The notes beneath the pieces were generated by a model. The model ran no database searches, had not been told where the DNA came from, and saw only the letters and a program-made list of their open reading frames with translations. A DNA stretch of 64,000 bases from Conexibacter stalactiti (GTDB lineage Bacteria > Actinomycetota > Thermoleophilia > Solirubrobacterales > Solirubrobacteraceae): assembly GCF_035967765.1 (NCBI RefSeq), contig NZ_JAYWIT010000004.1; one strand, 5' to 3'. The position numbers and the translations under genes were made by a program. Each line of letters starts with the position of its first letter. Positions within the stretch are counted from its first letter, which is position 1. Below, piece after piece: positions 1-8,147 of the stretch.

Positions 1-1910
1 GGCCAGTCCGACCCGCAGTAGCCGTCGGAGGCGACCGACATGTACTCATGCCAGATCGGCGCCGGGAAGGTGCCGCCCTGCACCGACATGCCGTGGACGA
101 CCATCGGCGTCGGGGTCTTGTAGCCCATCCACACGGCGGTCGACAGCTTCGGCGTGAAGCCGACGAACCAGGCGTCCTTGATGTCGGAGGTGGTGCCGGT
201 CTTGCCGGCGGCGGAGCAGCCGTAGCCGGCGCTGACGCCGGTGCCCGACTGCACGTTCTTCTCCAGCACCTCGCGGGCCTTCTCCGCCTGCGCCGGCGTG
301 AAGGTGCGCTTGCTTCTCGTTCTGCCGAGGTCCTGGACCTGGCCGTCGCGCAGCTTCACTCTCGTGAAGATCGTCGGCGTGCGGCGGATGCCGCCGTTGG
401 CGATCGTCGCGTAGGCGTTGGCCATCTCCAGCACGGTGACGCCGTTGGTGAGGCCGCCGAGGCCCTCGGCCGGGTAGGCGTCCAGTCTCGACGTGACGCC
501 CATGTCGTAGGCGGCCTGGCGGACCGCCTCGGGCGTGACGTCGGCGTCGAGCTGCGCGTAGACCGTGTTGTCCGAGCTGAGCGTCGCGCTCGTGATGCTC
601 ATGCTGCCGCTGTAGCTGTGGCCGAAGGTCGCGACCTCGTAGGTCGGGTCGCTCGACAGCCAACCGGGCTCGAGCTTCTTCGACGTGTAGTACGTCGAGT
701 CGGGGTTGATGCCCTTGCGCAGCGCGGCCATCAGCACCATCGTCTTGAACGTCGAGCCGGGCTGGCGCTGCGCGGTCGCGGCGTAGTTGTAGTTCGTCTT
801 GCCGTCCTTCTCGTCGCCGTATATGGCGGACGAGGCCATCGCGAGGATGTGGCCGTTGGCCGGGTCGATCGTCGCGATCGCGGCCGGCGGGTCGGCCGGG
901 TCGTAGAGGACGCTTCTGATCGCGGCGCGCGCGGCCTCCTGCTTTCTGAGGTCGATCGTCGTGTAGACCCTCAGGCCGCCGGCGCGCAGCACGTCGTTGC
1001 CGTACTTGGCGATCAGCTGCTCTCTGACGTAGTCGAAGACGAACGGCTCCTTGCGCTGCTGGTAGAAGGCGTTGGACTTGACGCCCAGCGGCGCGGCGGT
1101 CGCCTCGTCGGCCTCCGCCTGCGTGATGTATCTCGAGTCGACCATCGCGCGCAGCACGTCGCCGCGGCGCTTCTTCGCCCCTCTCGGGTTCGAGAACGGG
1201 TTGTAGTCGCTCGGCGCCTGCGGCAGGCCGGCGAGCAGCGCCGACTCGGCGAGGTTCAGCTTCGAGACGTCCTTGTCGAACAGCACGCGCGCCGACGCCT
1301 GCACGCCGACCGACTCCTGGCCGCCGACCGTCGTGTACGGCACGTTGTTCAGATACGAGACGAGGATCCACTCCTTCGAGTGCTGCTTCTCGAGCTCGTC
1401 GGCGAGCTTCGCCTCGCGGATCTTGCGGGTGATGTCTTTTCTGTATCTGTTCGCCGTTATGTACAGGTTGCGCACGAGCTGCATCGTCAGCGTCGAGCCG
1501 CCCTGCGAGGCGGCGTCCTCGGTCACGTTCTTGACCGCGGCGCGCACGACGCCGACGTAGTCGACGCCTCTGTGCTTGTAGAAGCGCTTGTCCTCGATCG
1601 CGACGGTCGCGCGCTTGAGCAGCAGCGGGATGCGTCTGCCGTCGACCGGTGTGCGCAGCGTGTCGCCGCCGGCGATGAAGCCCAGACGAGTGCCGTCGGC
1701 GGCGTAGACGGTCGAGATCGCGCCGGCCGGCTTGGGGCGGATCTGCTCGATGTCGGGCGTGTCGTCGACGACGCCCATCACCCACGTCGCGCCGACGACG
1801 CCGGCGCCGATGCCGCCCAGCAGCAACAACGCCAAGATGGCGAAGACAGCGCGCCGCACGGGGCGGCCGCGATTGCGCTTGCGGCGCTTCTGTCGCTCTC
1901 GACGACTCAC
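1..1910 (-). CDS. Class A penicillin-binding protein (glycosyltransferase/transpeptidase), 3' end beyond window
   Basis: Bifunctional cell-wall synthase that polymerises and cross-links peptidoglycan outside the membrane. 636 residues are visible. A basic cytoplasmic tail (1-19) precedes one membrane helix (20-45). The GT51 domain has catalytic Glu in IEDKRFYKHRG (E106) and QGGSTLTMQL (137-146). The transpeptidase has STFK (S386), SDN (446-448) and KTGT (570-573), so both activities look intact. The GTG start at 1910 is fixed by an in-frame TAG two codons upstream. A possible -10 (TATCCT, minus strand, 1959-1964) lies about 50 bases ahead. The C-terminus runs off the window edge. Confidence 0.95.
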   Translation of the reverse strand, partial: MSRRERQKRRKRNRGRPVRRAVFAILALLLLGGIGAGVVGATWVMGVVDDTPDIEQIRPKPAGAISTVYAADGTRLGFIAGGDTLRTPVDGRRIPLLLKRATVAIEDKRFYKHRGVDYVGVVRAAVKNVTEDAASQGGSTLTMQLVRNLYITANRYRKDITRKIREAKLADELEKQHSKEWILVSYLNNVPYTTVGGQESVGVQASARVLFDKDVSKLNLAESALLAGLPQAPSDYNPFSNPRGAKKRRGDVLRAMVDSRYITQAEADEATAAPLGVKSNAFYQQRKEPFVFDYVREQLIAKYGNDVLRAGGLRVYTTIDLRKQEAARAAIRSVLYDPADPPAAIATIDPANGHILAMASSAIYGDEKDGKTNYNYAATAQRQPGSTFKTMVLMAALRKGINPDSTYYTSKKLEPGWLSSDPTYEVATFGHSYSGSMSITSATLSSDNTVYAQLDADVTPEAVRQAAYDMGVTSRLDAYPAEGLGGLTNGVTVLEMANAYATIANGGIRRTPTIFTRVKLRDGQVQDLGRTRSKRTFTPAQAEKAREVLEKNVQSGTGVSAGYGCSAAGKTGTTSDIKDAWFVGFTPKLSTAVWMGYKTPTPMVVHGMSVQGGTFPAPIWHEYMSVASDGYCGSDW

Positions 1911-2002
1911 GGTCTAAAGGCAGGCGAAGCGTCGCGGGGCTGCGACGCCGGTCCGGAAAGGATAGCCAGACGGGGTTTTCGCCCAGGTAAGGCGCGACTC
2001 CT

Positions 2003-2821
2003 TCAAGGCGCAGCGGCGCTTGCAAGCAAGCCCTGCGCCCGCAGCGCCCGCAGCGCGTCGGCGCGCAGCTCCGCGGCGTGCAGCGGGCGCTCGCGCGGCG
2101 GCACCAGGCCGCGCGCCAGCGTGTAGCGGACGCCCTCGACGGCGATCTCGGCGACGCGCGCGACCGGCGGACCGTCGAGCGTCGCGAAGGCGGCGAGGAC
2201 GGCGTCGGCGTCGAGCTCCAGCGGCAGCCACAGCTCGACCTCGAGCGCCACCTGCGGGTCGACGATCGTGTCGTTGCGCAGCACGCCGGAGGCGAGCCGC
2301 TCGTTCGGCACGAACAGGCGGTGGCCGTCGGCGCCGCGCACGACGGTGTAGTTGAGCCGCACGTCCTCGACCGTGCCGCTCTCGTCCTCGATCGTGACGG
2401 CGTCGCCGATCCGCAGCGGCTGGGCGATCGTCAGCATCACGCCGGCGATCAGGTTGGCCAGCGTCTGCCGCGCCGCGAAGCCGACGACGGCCGCCAGCAG
2501 GGCGCTGGAGGCGAGCACGGTCGTGGCGATCCGGTTGAGCCCGTCGAACTGCGCGATCGCGGTCATCACGCCGATCACGAGGATCACGAGCGTCGTCAGC
2601 CGCCGCAGGAAGCGCATCCGCGTATCGACGGCGGCGGTCAGATCGTCGCGCATGACCGCTTCGGCGATCCGCTGACCGCGGTGCAGGATCGCCCTGTCGA
2701 CCGCCCACGCGAGCACGACCGCGACGGCTATCGCGAGCAGCGCGCCGAGCCATCTGTGCTCGTCGAGGAACCCTGGCTCCGTCGCTTGGGCGAGCGGGAT
2801 GACAACATCGGCGACGACCAT
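2003..2821 (-). CDS. MscS-family mechanosensitive channel
   Basis: Small-conductance mechanosensitive channel of the inner membrane that releases solutes on hypo-osmotic shock. At 272 residues it is close to E. coli MscS. Three hydrophobic helices occupy about residues 25-130. The pore helix (VVGFAARQTLANLIAGVML) is rich in Gly/Ala as in MscS TM3. The beta domain follows (IGDAVTIEDESGTVEDV, then FVPNERL). The ATG at 2821 is preferred because a TACGCT hexamer lies 8 bases upstream. A longer reading frame extends into the divergent gene but lacks family similarity. This ATG overlaps the likely start of the divergent mannosyltransferase. Confidence 0.9.
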   Translation of the reverse strand: MVVADVVIPLAQATEPGFLDEHRWLGALLAIAVAVVLAWAVDRAILHRGQRIAEAVMRDDLTAAVDTRMRFLRRLTTLVILVIGVMTAIAQFDGLNRIATTVLASSALLAAVVGFAARQTLANLIAGVMLTIAQPLRIGDAVTIEDESGTVEDVRLNYTVVRGADGHRLFVPNERLASGVLRNDTIVDPQVALEVELWLPLELDADAVLAAFATLDGPPVARVAEIAVEGVRYTLARGLVPPRERPLHAAELRADALRALRAQGLLASAAAP

Positions 2822-4079
2822 GGACCGCGAGCGTACTGGCAGCATCGGCGAGGCGTGGCGCGTCTTCTGGACGTCGCGCGCGGTCGTCTGGGGCGCGGGG
2901 CTGCTCGGGCTGCTGTGGCTCGGCCAGGCGCCGGGCGCCGAGCAGTTCGACCCCGGCGGGCTGACCAGGCCGTTCTCGCCGTTCGCCGACCTGCTGATCG
3001 GACCGGCCGCGCGCTGGGACACGGTCTGGTACCTGTCGATCGCGCAGGACGGCTACGGCGACACGGCCGACGGTGGGAAGGCCGCCTTCTACCCGCTCTA
3101 CCCGCTGCTGACGAAGGTCCTCGGGTGGGTCGTCGGCGCGCCGCTGGTCGCCGGGCTGCTGATCTCGCTCGCCTGCTTCTTCGGCGCGCTCGTGCTGCTG
3201 CACAAGCTCGCGACGCTCGACCTCGGCGAGCGCGACGCGCGCTCGACGCTGCTGCTGACCGCCTTCTTCCCGTCGGCCTTCTTCTTCTCTGCCGTCTACG
3301 CCGAGTCGCTCTTCCTGCTGCTGTCGGTCGGCGCCGTGCTGGCGGCGCGGCAGGGGAGGTGGGCGTGGGTGGGCGTCGCCGGCGCACTCGCCGCGCTGAC
3401 GCGCAACAGCGGCGCCGTGCTGCTGCTGCCGCTGCTGCTGATCTACCTCTATGGGCCGCGTGAGGATCGGCCGCCATTGCCCGGGCCGCGCGCGTGGTGG
3501 CGGCCGCGCTACCCGCTGGCGCCGTCGATCGCCTGGCTGGCGCTGATCCCGGCCGCGCTCGCCGGCTTCCTCGTCTACTGCGGCGTCGTGCTCGACGACC
3601 TCTTCGCGCCGTTCTCGGCGCAGGGGCTGTGGGGTCGCCACCTCGTCCCGCTCGGCGGGATCTGGGACGGTGCCCGCGCCGCCTGGCTCGGCCTCCGGCA
3701 GCTCGTCCACGGCACCGCGACGCCGGTCTACTTCAGCGAGTCGGGCGGCGACCCGTTCGCGACCGCCGGGCAGAACCTGATGCTGTTCGCCTTCCTCGTC
3801 TTCGCGCTGATCGCGCTCGTCGGGGTGCTGCGACGGCTGCCGTTTGCCTACGGCGCCTACACGCTCGTCGCGCTCGCGCTGACGCTCTCCTACCCGGTCG
3901 ACGCGCAGCCGCTGATGTCGCTGCCGCGCTTCCTGCTGGTGCTGTTCCCGCTGCAGATGTGGCTGGCGCGCTGGCTTGGTGCGCGCGGCGACGGCGCCGT
4001 CGAGCGCGGCGTCGCCGTCAGCGCCGTGCTGCTGGGTCTGCTGACGGCGCAGTTCGCGCGCTGGGGCTTCGTGGCGTAA
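2820..4079 (+). CDS. PIG-V-like integral membrane mannosyltransferase (GT-C)
   Basis: Polytopic membrane protein of about 419 residues with roughly nine to ten hydrophobic segments. The early loop carries RWDTVWYLSIAQDGY followed by AFYPLYPLL, the pattern of bacterial PIG-V/GT-C mannosyltransferases, which use a lipid-linked sugar donor at the membrane surface. The acceptor is unknown. The start is uncertain: ATG 2820 overlaps the mscS ATG (CCATGG), and an in-frame ATG at 2799 would add MTTSATT. It is followed by a hairpin repeat and a HAD hydrolase gene on the same strand. Confidence 0.8.
   Translation: MDRERTGSIGEAWRVFWTSRAVVWGAGLLGLLWLGQAPGAEQFDPGGLTRPFSPFADLLIGPAARWDTVWYLSIAQDGYGDTADGGKAAFYPLYPLLTKVLGWVVGAPLVAGLLISLACFFGALVLLHKLATLDLGERDARSTLLLTAFFPSAFFFSAVYAESLFLLLSVGAVLAARQGRWAWVGVAGALAALTRNSGAVLLLPLLLIYLYGPREDRPPLPGPRAWWRPRYPLAPSIAWLALIPAALAGFLVYCGVVLDDLFAPFSAQGLWGRHLVPLGGIWDGARAAWLGLRQLVHGTATPVYFSESGGDPFATAGQNLMLFAFLVFALIALVGVLRRLPFAYGAYTLVALALTLSYPVDAQPLMSLPRFLLVLFPLQMWLARWLGARGDGAVERGVAVSAVLLGLLTAQFARWGFVA
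2830..2835 (-). promoter_or_regulatory. Candidate leaderless -10 of mscS
   Basis: TACGCT on the minus strand ends 8 bases before the ATG, so transcription would start at or beside the start codon. It lies inside the divergent coding region. Confidence 0.55.
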
Positions 4080-4114
4080 TGGTCTGCGCCCAGGGGGCTT
4101 GCCCATTGCGCCAC

Positions 4115-4149
4115 TGGGAACGCTCGCCTTGGGGCTCGCCTTCCCGGTT
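4115..4149 (+). repeat. Intergenic hairpin repeat, copy 1
   Basis: A 35-base core that matches 44370-44404 at 33 of 35 positions. GGGAA (4116-4120) and TTCCC (4141-4145) form the outer arms. It lies 35 bases after the PIG-V stop and just before the HAD Shine-Dalgarno. A role as a 3'-end or terminator element is inferred. Confidence 0.65.
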
Positions 4150-4160
4150 GGAGGCATTCC

Positions 4161-4853
4161 ATGGCTGATGCGCCGCAGGCGTACCTGCTTGACGCGCTCG
4201 GCACGCTGCTCGAGCTGGAGCCGCCGGTGGAGCCGCTGCGGCGAGCGCTGGCCGAGCGCTTCGGGCTGCGGCTGACCGCGGCCGAGGCGGGCGCGGCGAT
4301 GAAGGCCGAGATCCGCTTCTACCGCGCCAACCACGACATCGCCCACGACCGCGCGACGCTCGCGCGGCTGCGGCGCGGCGCCGCGAGCGCGCTGCGCGAC
4401 GCGCTGCCGCCGGCCGCGGCCGGGCTCGACCTCGACGCGCTGACCGAGGCGCTGCTGGCGGCGCTGCGCTTCCGCCCCTTCCCGGAGGTGCCGGAGGTGC
4501 TGCGGCGGGCGCGCGCGGCGGGGATCGGGCTCGTCGTCGTCTCCAACTGGGACGTCTCGCTGCACGACGCGCTGGAGCAGACGGGGCTGGCGTCCCTGCT
4601 CGACGGCGTCGTTACCTCTGCCGAGGTCGGCAGCGCCAAGCCGGGCGGCGAGATCTTCGCTCGCGGGCTCGCGCTGGCCGGCGTCGAGGCGGCCGCCGCG
4701 CTGCACGTCGGCGACGACCTCGAGGCCGACGTCGGCGGCGCCCGTGCCGCCGGCATCGACGCGCGGCTCGTGCTGCGCGACGGCGCCCCCGCGCCGGCCG
4801 GCGTCGCGACCGTCCGCTCGCTGCGCGAGCTGCCGGGGATCGCGGCTGCGTAA
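4161..4853 (+). CDS. HAD-superfamily hydrolase
   Basis: Cytosolic HAD-like protein of 230 residues. Motif I is LLDALGTLL, which keeps the nucleophile Asp and the Thr but has Leu where the second (general acid) Asp usually stands. Motif II is VVSNWD, motif III Lys is in SAKPGGEIF, and motif IV is HVGDDLEADV. A helical cap spans about residues 20-90. The substrate cannot be read from sequence. HDHD3-like members tolerate changes in motif I, so activity is uncertain. The ATG has a GGAGG six bases upstream. The stop TAA is also the first part of the next gene's -10 hexamer. Confidence 0.85.
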   Translation: MADAPQAYLLDALGTLLELEPPVEPLRRALAERFGLRLTAAEAGAAMKAEIRFYRANHDIAHDRATLARLRRGAASALRDALPPAAAGLDLDALTEALLAALRFRPFPEVPEVLRRARAAGIGLVVVSNWDVSLHDALEQTGLASLLDGVVTSAEVGSAKPGGEIFARGLALAGVEAAAALHVGDDLEADVGGARAAGIDARLVLRDGAPAPAGVATVRSLRELPGIAAA

Positions 4854-4856
4854 GCT
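4851..4856 (+). promoter_or_regulatory. Candidate leaderless -10 of the CPBP gene
   Basis: TAAGCT, whose TAA is the stop codon of the HAD gene, ends 8 bases before the GTG start at 4865. Confidence 0.5.
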
Positions 4857-4864
4857 CTTCGACT

Positions 4865-5725
4865 GTGAGCAGCGCCCCGCCCCCACGCTTCATCGCGCCG
4901 CAGTCGCATGAGCCTGCCGCCCCGGAGCGCGAGACGGCGTGGCGTCCGTGGACGGCCTTCGCGGCGCTGATCGCCGGCTTCTTCGCGGCCTTCGCGGGGC
5001 AGCTCGTGATCGCCGCGGTCGCCACGCTCTTCGGCGCCACGATCGAGGACCCGCCGCCGGCGGTGCTGATCCTCTCGACGCTGTTCCAGGACTTCGCCTT
5101 CATCGGCGCGGCTATCTTCTTCGCGCGCTCCGTCGGCCCGGTCACGCCCGCCCAGTTCGGGTTGCGCAAGACGCCGTTGTGGCCGGCGATCGGCGCCGCG
5201 CTGGCGACGATGCTCGCCTTCTACTTCCTCAGCGCGGTATGGGCGGCGATCATCGACACCGGCGCGACCGACGAGCTGCCCGACTCGCTCGGCGTCGACG
5301 AGAGCACCTATGCGCTGATCGGCGTCTGCATCCTCGTGACGGTCGTCGCCCCGCTGGCGGAGGAGTTCCTCTTCCGCGGCTACATGTTCGGCGCGCTCAG
5401 AAACTGGCGCGGCGTGTGGCCGGCGGCGATCATCACCGGCGTGATCTTCGGCGGCATCCACGCCGCCGGAACCGACGCCGAGTTCCTGCCGCCGCTGATG
5501 TTGCTCGGCTTCCTGCTCTGCCTGCTGCGCTGGAGAACCGGCTCGCTGCTCCCGTGCATCGCACTGCACGCCGTCAACAACTCGATCGCGTTCGGCGTCA
5601 CCGCCGCCGGCTGGGACGCCTGGGCGATCGTGCTGCTGGTGCTCGGCTCGGTCGGCGCCTGCATGCTGATCTGCTGGCCGTTCGCCGGTCGTCGATCTGA
5701 CCGTCCGATCGGCGCGGCGACGTGA
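4865..5725 (+). CDS. CPBP-family intramembrane glutamic protease
   Basis: Membrane protein of 286 residues with about eight hydrophobic helices and a Pro-rich N-terminus. It has the three CPBP (Rce1-like) motifs: EEFLFRG near residue 165, FGGIHA near 198, and HAVNN near 236. The Glu and His residues form the active site of this intramembrane protease family. Substrates are unknown, and bacterial members often process small exported peptides or act in stress responses. The GTG start is supported by a TAAGCT hexamer 8 bases upstream. The L,D-transpeptidase gene follows. Confidence 0.88.
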   Translation: MSSAPPPRFIAPQSHEPAAPERETAWRPWTAFAALIAGFFAAFAGQLVIAAVATLFGATIEDPPPAVLILSTLFQDFAFIGAAIFFARSVGPVTPAQFGLRKTPLWPAIGAALATMLAFYFLSAVWAAIIDTGATDELPDSLGVDESTYALIGVCILVTVVAPLAEEFLFRGYMFGALRNWRGVWPAAIITGVIFGGIHAAGTDAEFLPPLMLLGFLLCLLRWRTGSLLPCIALHAVNNSIAFGVTAAGWDAWAIVLLVLGSVGACMLICWPFAGRRSDRPIGAAT

Positions 5726-5741
5726 CATCACACCCCTCATC

Positions 5742-5747
5742 TAGGAT
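5742..5747 (+). promoter_or_regulatory. Candidate leaderless -10 of the L,D-transpeptidase gene
   Basis: TAGGAT ends 10 bases before ATG 5758. This supports that start over the GTG at 5722 that overlaps the upstream stop. Confidence 0.45.
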
Positions 5748-5757
5748 TGTCCGCCTC

Positions 5758-6858
5758 ATGACCGGTCGCACCGCAATTTCCGCCTTCGCCGCGACGCTTG
5801 CGATCGCCGCGACACCGGCCGCCGCGTTCGCCCAGGACGCGCCCGCCGAGCCTGCCGCCGTCGATCCCGCCGTCGCCGCCGCTGCCGCTCCCAGAGCCGG
5901 CGCGGAGCAGGTGCCGCCGACGACGACCACGCCGACGCCGACGCCGCCCGCGCCGAGAAGAGCGGTGCGCAGAGCGAGAGCGAGAATCGGCACCTCGTTC
6001 GAGAGCGGCGTCTACCGCGTCGGCTCCTCGACGCTGACGGTGCCCGGCAGAGTCGTCCACATCACCGGTCGGATCGTGCCGTACGTGCCGGGACAGAAGG
6101 TCAGAGTGCGCATCTGGCTCGGCGACAGACTGGCCAAGCAGGTGACGGTCACGCCGAAGCCGACGAAGACGAAGCAGACGGCGACCTTCCGCGCGAAGTT
6201 CACCGCCGGCAAGCTCGGCGACGTCAGAGTCTTCGCCGTCCACGAGCAGTCGCCCCAGCAGGCGGCGGCGCAGTCGAAGGCGGCCTCCGTCGCCGTCGTC
6301 GCGCCGCTCGCGGGCTTCGGCACCAACAGCCCGTTCGTCGCGCTGCTGCAGCAGAAGCTGGCCGACCTCGGCTACGCCGTCCCGCGGTCCGGCGTCTACG
6401 ACGCCGGCACCGGCGACGCCGTCGAGGCCTACCGCAAGGTGCTCGGCTCGGCGCGTCTGAAGACGATCGACGGCGCGGTCGTCGACAAGCTGCTGCGCGG
6501 CCAGGGCGGCTTCAAGATCCGCTACCCGGACCACGGCCGCCACGTCGAGGCCAACCTCAGCCAGCAGGTGCTCGCGCTGATCGAGAACGGCAGAGTGCTG
6601 CGCACCTACACGACCAGCTCCGGCGCCTCCGTCACGCCGACCGTGCTCGGCAACTACCGCTTCTACTGGAAGCAGCCCGGCGTGAACAACAGAGGCATGG
6701 TCCACTCCAGCTACTTCATCCGCGGCTACGCCATTCACGGCTACCCGTCGGTCCCGACCTACCCCGCCAGCCACGGCTGCCTGCGGGTGCCGATCCGCGT
6801 CGCGCTCGACATCTACAACTGGGTGCAGCTCGGCGATCAGATCGACGTCTACTACTGA
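5758..6858 (+). CDS. Secreted L,D-transpeptidase (YkuD domain)
   Basis: Exported enzyme of 366 residues that makes 3-3 peptidoglycan cross-links or anchors proteins to the wall. A signal peptide ends near AAAFAQDA (about 28), followed by a Pro/Thr linker and a beta-rich segment. A peptidoglycan-binding-like repeat lies at about 185-245. The C-terminal YkuD domain ends with HGYPSVPTYPASHGCLRV, which contains the catalytic Cys (about 341) and the paired His residues. Arginine is often AGA here. ATG 5758 is chosen over GTG 5722 because it starts directly at the signal peptide. pyrE begins five bases after the stop. Confidence 0.92.
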   Translation: MTGRTAISAFAATLAIAATPAAAFAQDAPAEPAAVDPAVAAAAAPRAGAEQVPPTTTTPTPTPPAPRRAVRRARARIGTSFESGVYRVGSSTLTVPGRVVHITGRIVPYVPGQKVRVRIWLGDRLAKQVTVTPKPTKTKQTATFRAKFTAGKLGDVRVFAVHEQSPQQAAAQSKAASVAVVAPLAGFGTNSPFVALLQQKLADLGYAVPRSGVYDAGTGDAVEAYRKVLGSARLKTIDGAVVDKLLRGQGGFKIRYPDHGRHVEANLSQQVLALIENGRVLRTYTTSSGASVTPTVLGNYRFYWKQPGVNNRGMVHSSYFIRGYAIHGYPSVPTYPASHGCLRVPIRVALDIYNWVQLGDQIDVYY

Positions 6859-6863
6859 GCCCG

Positions 6864-7442
6864 GTGGCGGTCGTCGAGCCCCCGTACGGCGCTGACGAGG
6901 CGCGCGAGCGCCTCGTCGCGGCGTTGCGCCAGGAGGCGCTGGTGATCGGCGAGGTCGTGCTGACCAGCGGCGCGACCGCGCAGTACCTCGTCGACGTCAA
7001 GCGCGCGGTGCTGCTGCCGGAGGGCTTCTTCGCCGCCGGCGTGCTGATCGCCGAACAGGCGCGCGCGCTCGGCGCGACCGCGGTCGGCGGCCTCACGATG
7101 GGCGCTGACCCGCTCGCCTGCGCCGCGCTCGCGGGCGGCGCCGACGTGAAGGCCTTCTTCGTCCGCAAGGAGACGAAGGCGCATGGGCTCTCCCGTCGCA
7201 TCGAGGGTCCGCTGCTGACCGCCGGCGACCGCTGCCTGATCGTCGAGGACGTCGTCACGACCGGCGGCTCGACCGTCAAGGCGATCGAGGCGGTGCGCGC
7301 CGAGGGCTACGAGATCTGCGGCGTCGTCGCGATCTGCGACCGCCTCGCTGGCGGCGCCGCCGCGATCGAGCAGGCGGCCCAGGCGCCGTACGTCGCGCTC
7401 AGCACGATCGACGACGTCTACCCCGGCCGCCCGGACAAGTAG
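6864..7442 (+). CDS. pyrE: Orotate phosphoribosyltransferase
   Basis: Cytosolic pyrimidine-synthesis enzyme (192 residues) that transfers the PRPP ribose-phosphate to orotate, giving OMP. The PRPP-binding signature is LIVEDVVTTGGSTVKA near 128-143. The catalytic-loop Lys and His are in FFVRKETKAHG near 98-108. Length is typical. The GTG start lies 5 bases after the L,D-transpeptidase stop, so co-transcription is likely although the functions are unrelated. A perfect GC hairpin follows the stop and faces a convergent gene. Confidence 0.95.
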   Translation: MAVVEPPYGADEARERLVAALRQEALVIGEVVLTSGATAQYLVDVKRAVLLPEGFFAAGVLIAEQARALGATAVGGLTMGADPLACAALAGGADVKAFFVRKETKAHGLSRRIEGPLLTAGDRCLIVEDVVTTGGSTVKAIEAVRAEGYEICGVVAICDRLAGGAAAIEQAAQAPYVALSTIDDVYPGRPDK

Positions 7443-7446
7443 GGAG

Positions 7447-7463
7447 CGCGGAGTCGCTCCGCG
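7447..7463. terminator. GC hairpin between convergent genes
   Basis: CGCGGAG-TCG-CTCCGCG, a perfect 7-bp stem 4 bases after the pyrE stop. No T-tract, as is common in high-GC actinobacteria. It could serve both strands. Confidence 0.6.
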
Positions 7464-7496
7464 TCGGCGTCGGCGTGGGGCTGCTGAGCGGCGCCG

Positions 7497-8135
7497 CTAC
7501 GCAGGCCGCTCGGCGTGGACCGTGTCGACGATTCTGTCGACGACGCGTTGGGCCGGCGACTGCGGCGACTGGGCGCTGCGGAAGGCGAGCAGCGTGAAGG
7601 TCGCGTCGCCTCTGCGCTGCAGCGCGACGAGCGTGATCGCCTGCTTGACGCCGGTGTCGGCGTAGGTGCCGGTCGCCGTGGCCAGGGCGCCGGGATACGG
7701 CGCGGTCTGGACGGTGCGCGACGGCGAGGAGCGCAGCCCTCTGTAGCCCCTCAGGCTCTCGATCGCCTCGCGCGCGTAGGCGCTCGGCGCGGCGACTCTG
7801 CCCGGCGCGCTGCGATCGGCGCCGACGGCGATCGCGAGCGTGCGGTCGCGCGAGCGCAGCACCAGCGTGCCGCCGCTGCGTCTCGCCGCCCAGCCGGGCG
7901 GCAGCCCCACGCTGAAGCCACCCTGTCTGTCGCGCACGCGGCGCCAGCCGTCGGGCAGCGAAGGGGTCGGGCCGGCCGGCGCCAGCGGCACCTGCGCCGT
8001 CTCCGCCGGGACCGTCGTCGTGATCGTGCGCGCGGCGCCGTCGTCGCCGAGGCCGCCGAACGCCTTCACCGTCGCGACGCCGGCTGACAGCGCACAGACC
8101 GTCAGCAGCACGACGCGTCGCCCCGTCCTGGACAT
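7497..8135 (-). CDS. Exported hypothetical protein with N-terminal membrane anchor
   Basis: Unrecognised protein of 212 residues. A short basic start and one hydrophobic helix (about 7-26) suggest a signal or membrane anchor, followed by a Thr/Pro-rich linker. The folded part begins with GGFSVGLPPGW, a lead-in seen in secreted beta-rich domains of actinobacteria such as PsbP-like or kinase-associated extracellular domains. No catalytic motif is visible. A TAGGCT hexamer 6 bases upstream overlaps the stop codon of the preceding exporter gene. The intervening GGAGGG could also act as a ribosome binding site. Confidence 0.7.
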   Translation of the reverse strand: MSRTGRRVVLLTVCALSAGVATVKAFGGLGDDGAARTITTTVPAETAQVPLAPAGPTPSLPDGWRRVRDRQGGFSVGLPPGWAARRSGGTLVLRSRDRTLAIAVGADRSAPGRVAAPSAYAREAIESLRGYRGLRSSPSRTVQTAPYPGALATATGTYADTGVKQAITLVALQRRGDATFTLLAFRSAQSPQSPAQRVVDRIVDTVHAERPA

Positions 8136-8141
8136 CCCTCC

Positions 8142-8147
8142 AGCCTA
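8142..8147 (-). promoter_or_regulatory. Candidate -10 of the exported hypothetical gene
   Basis: TAGGCT on the minus strand. Its TAG is the stop codon of the upstream FUSC gene. It ends 6 bases before ATG 8135. Confidence 0.5.
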
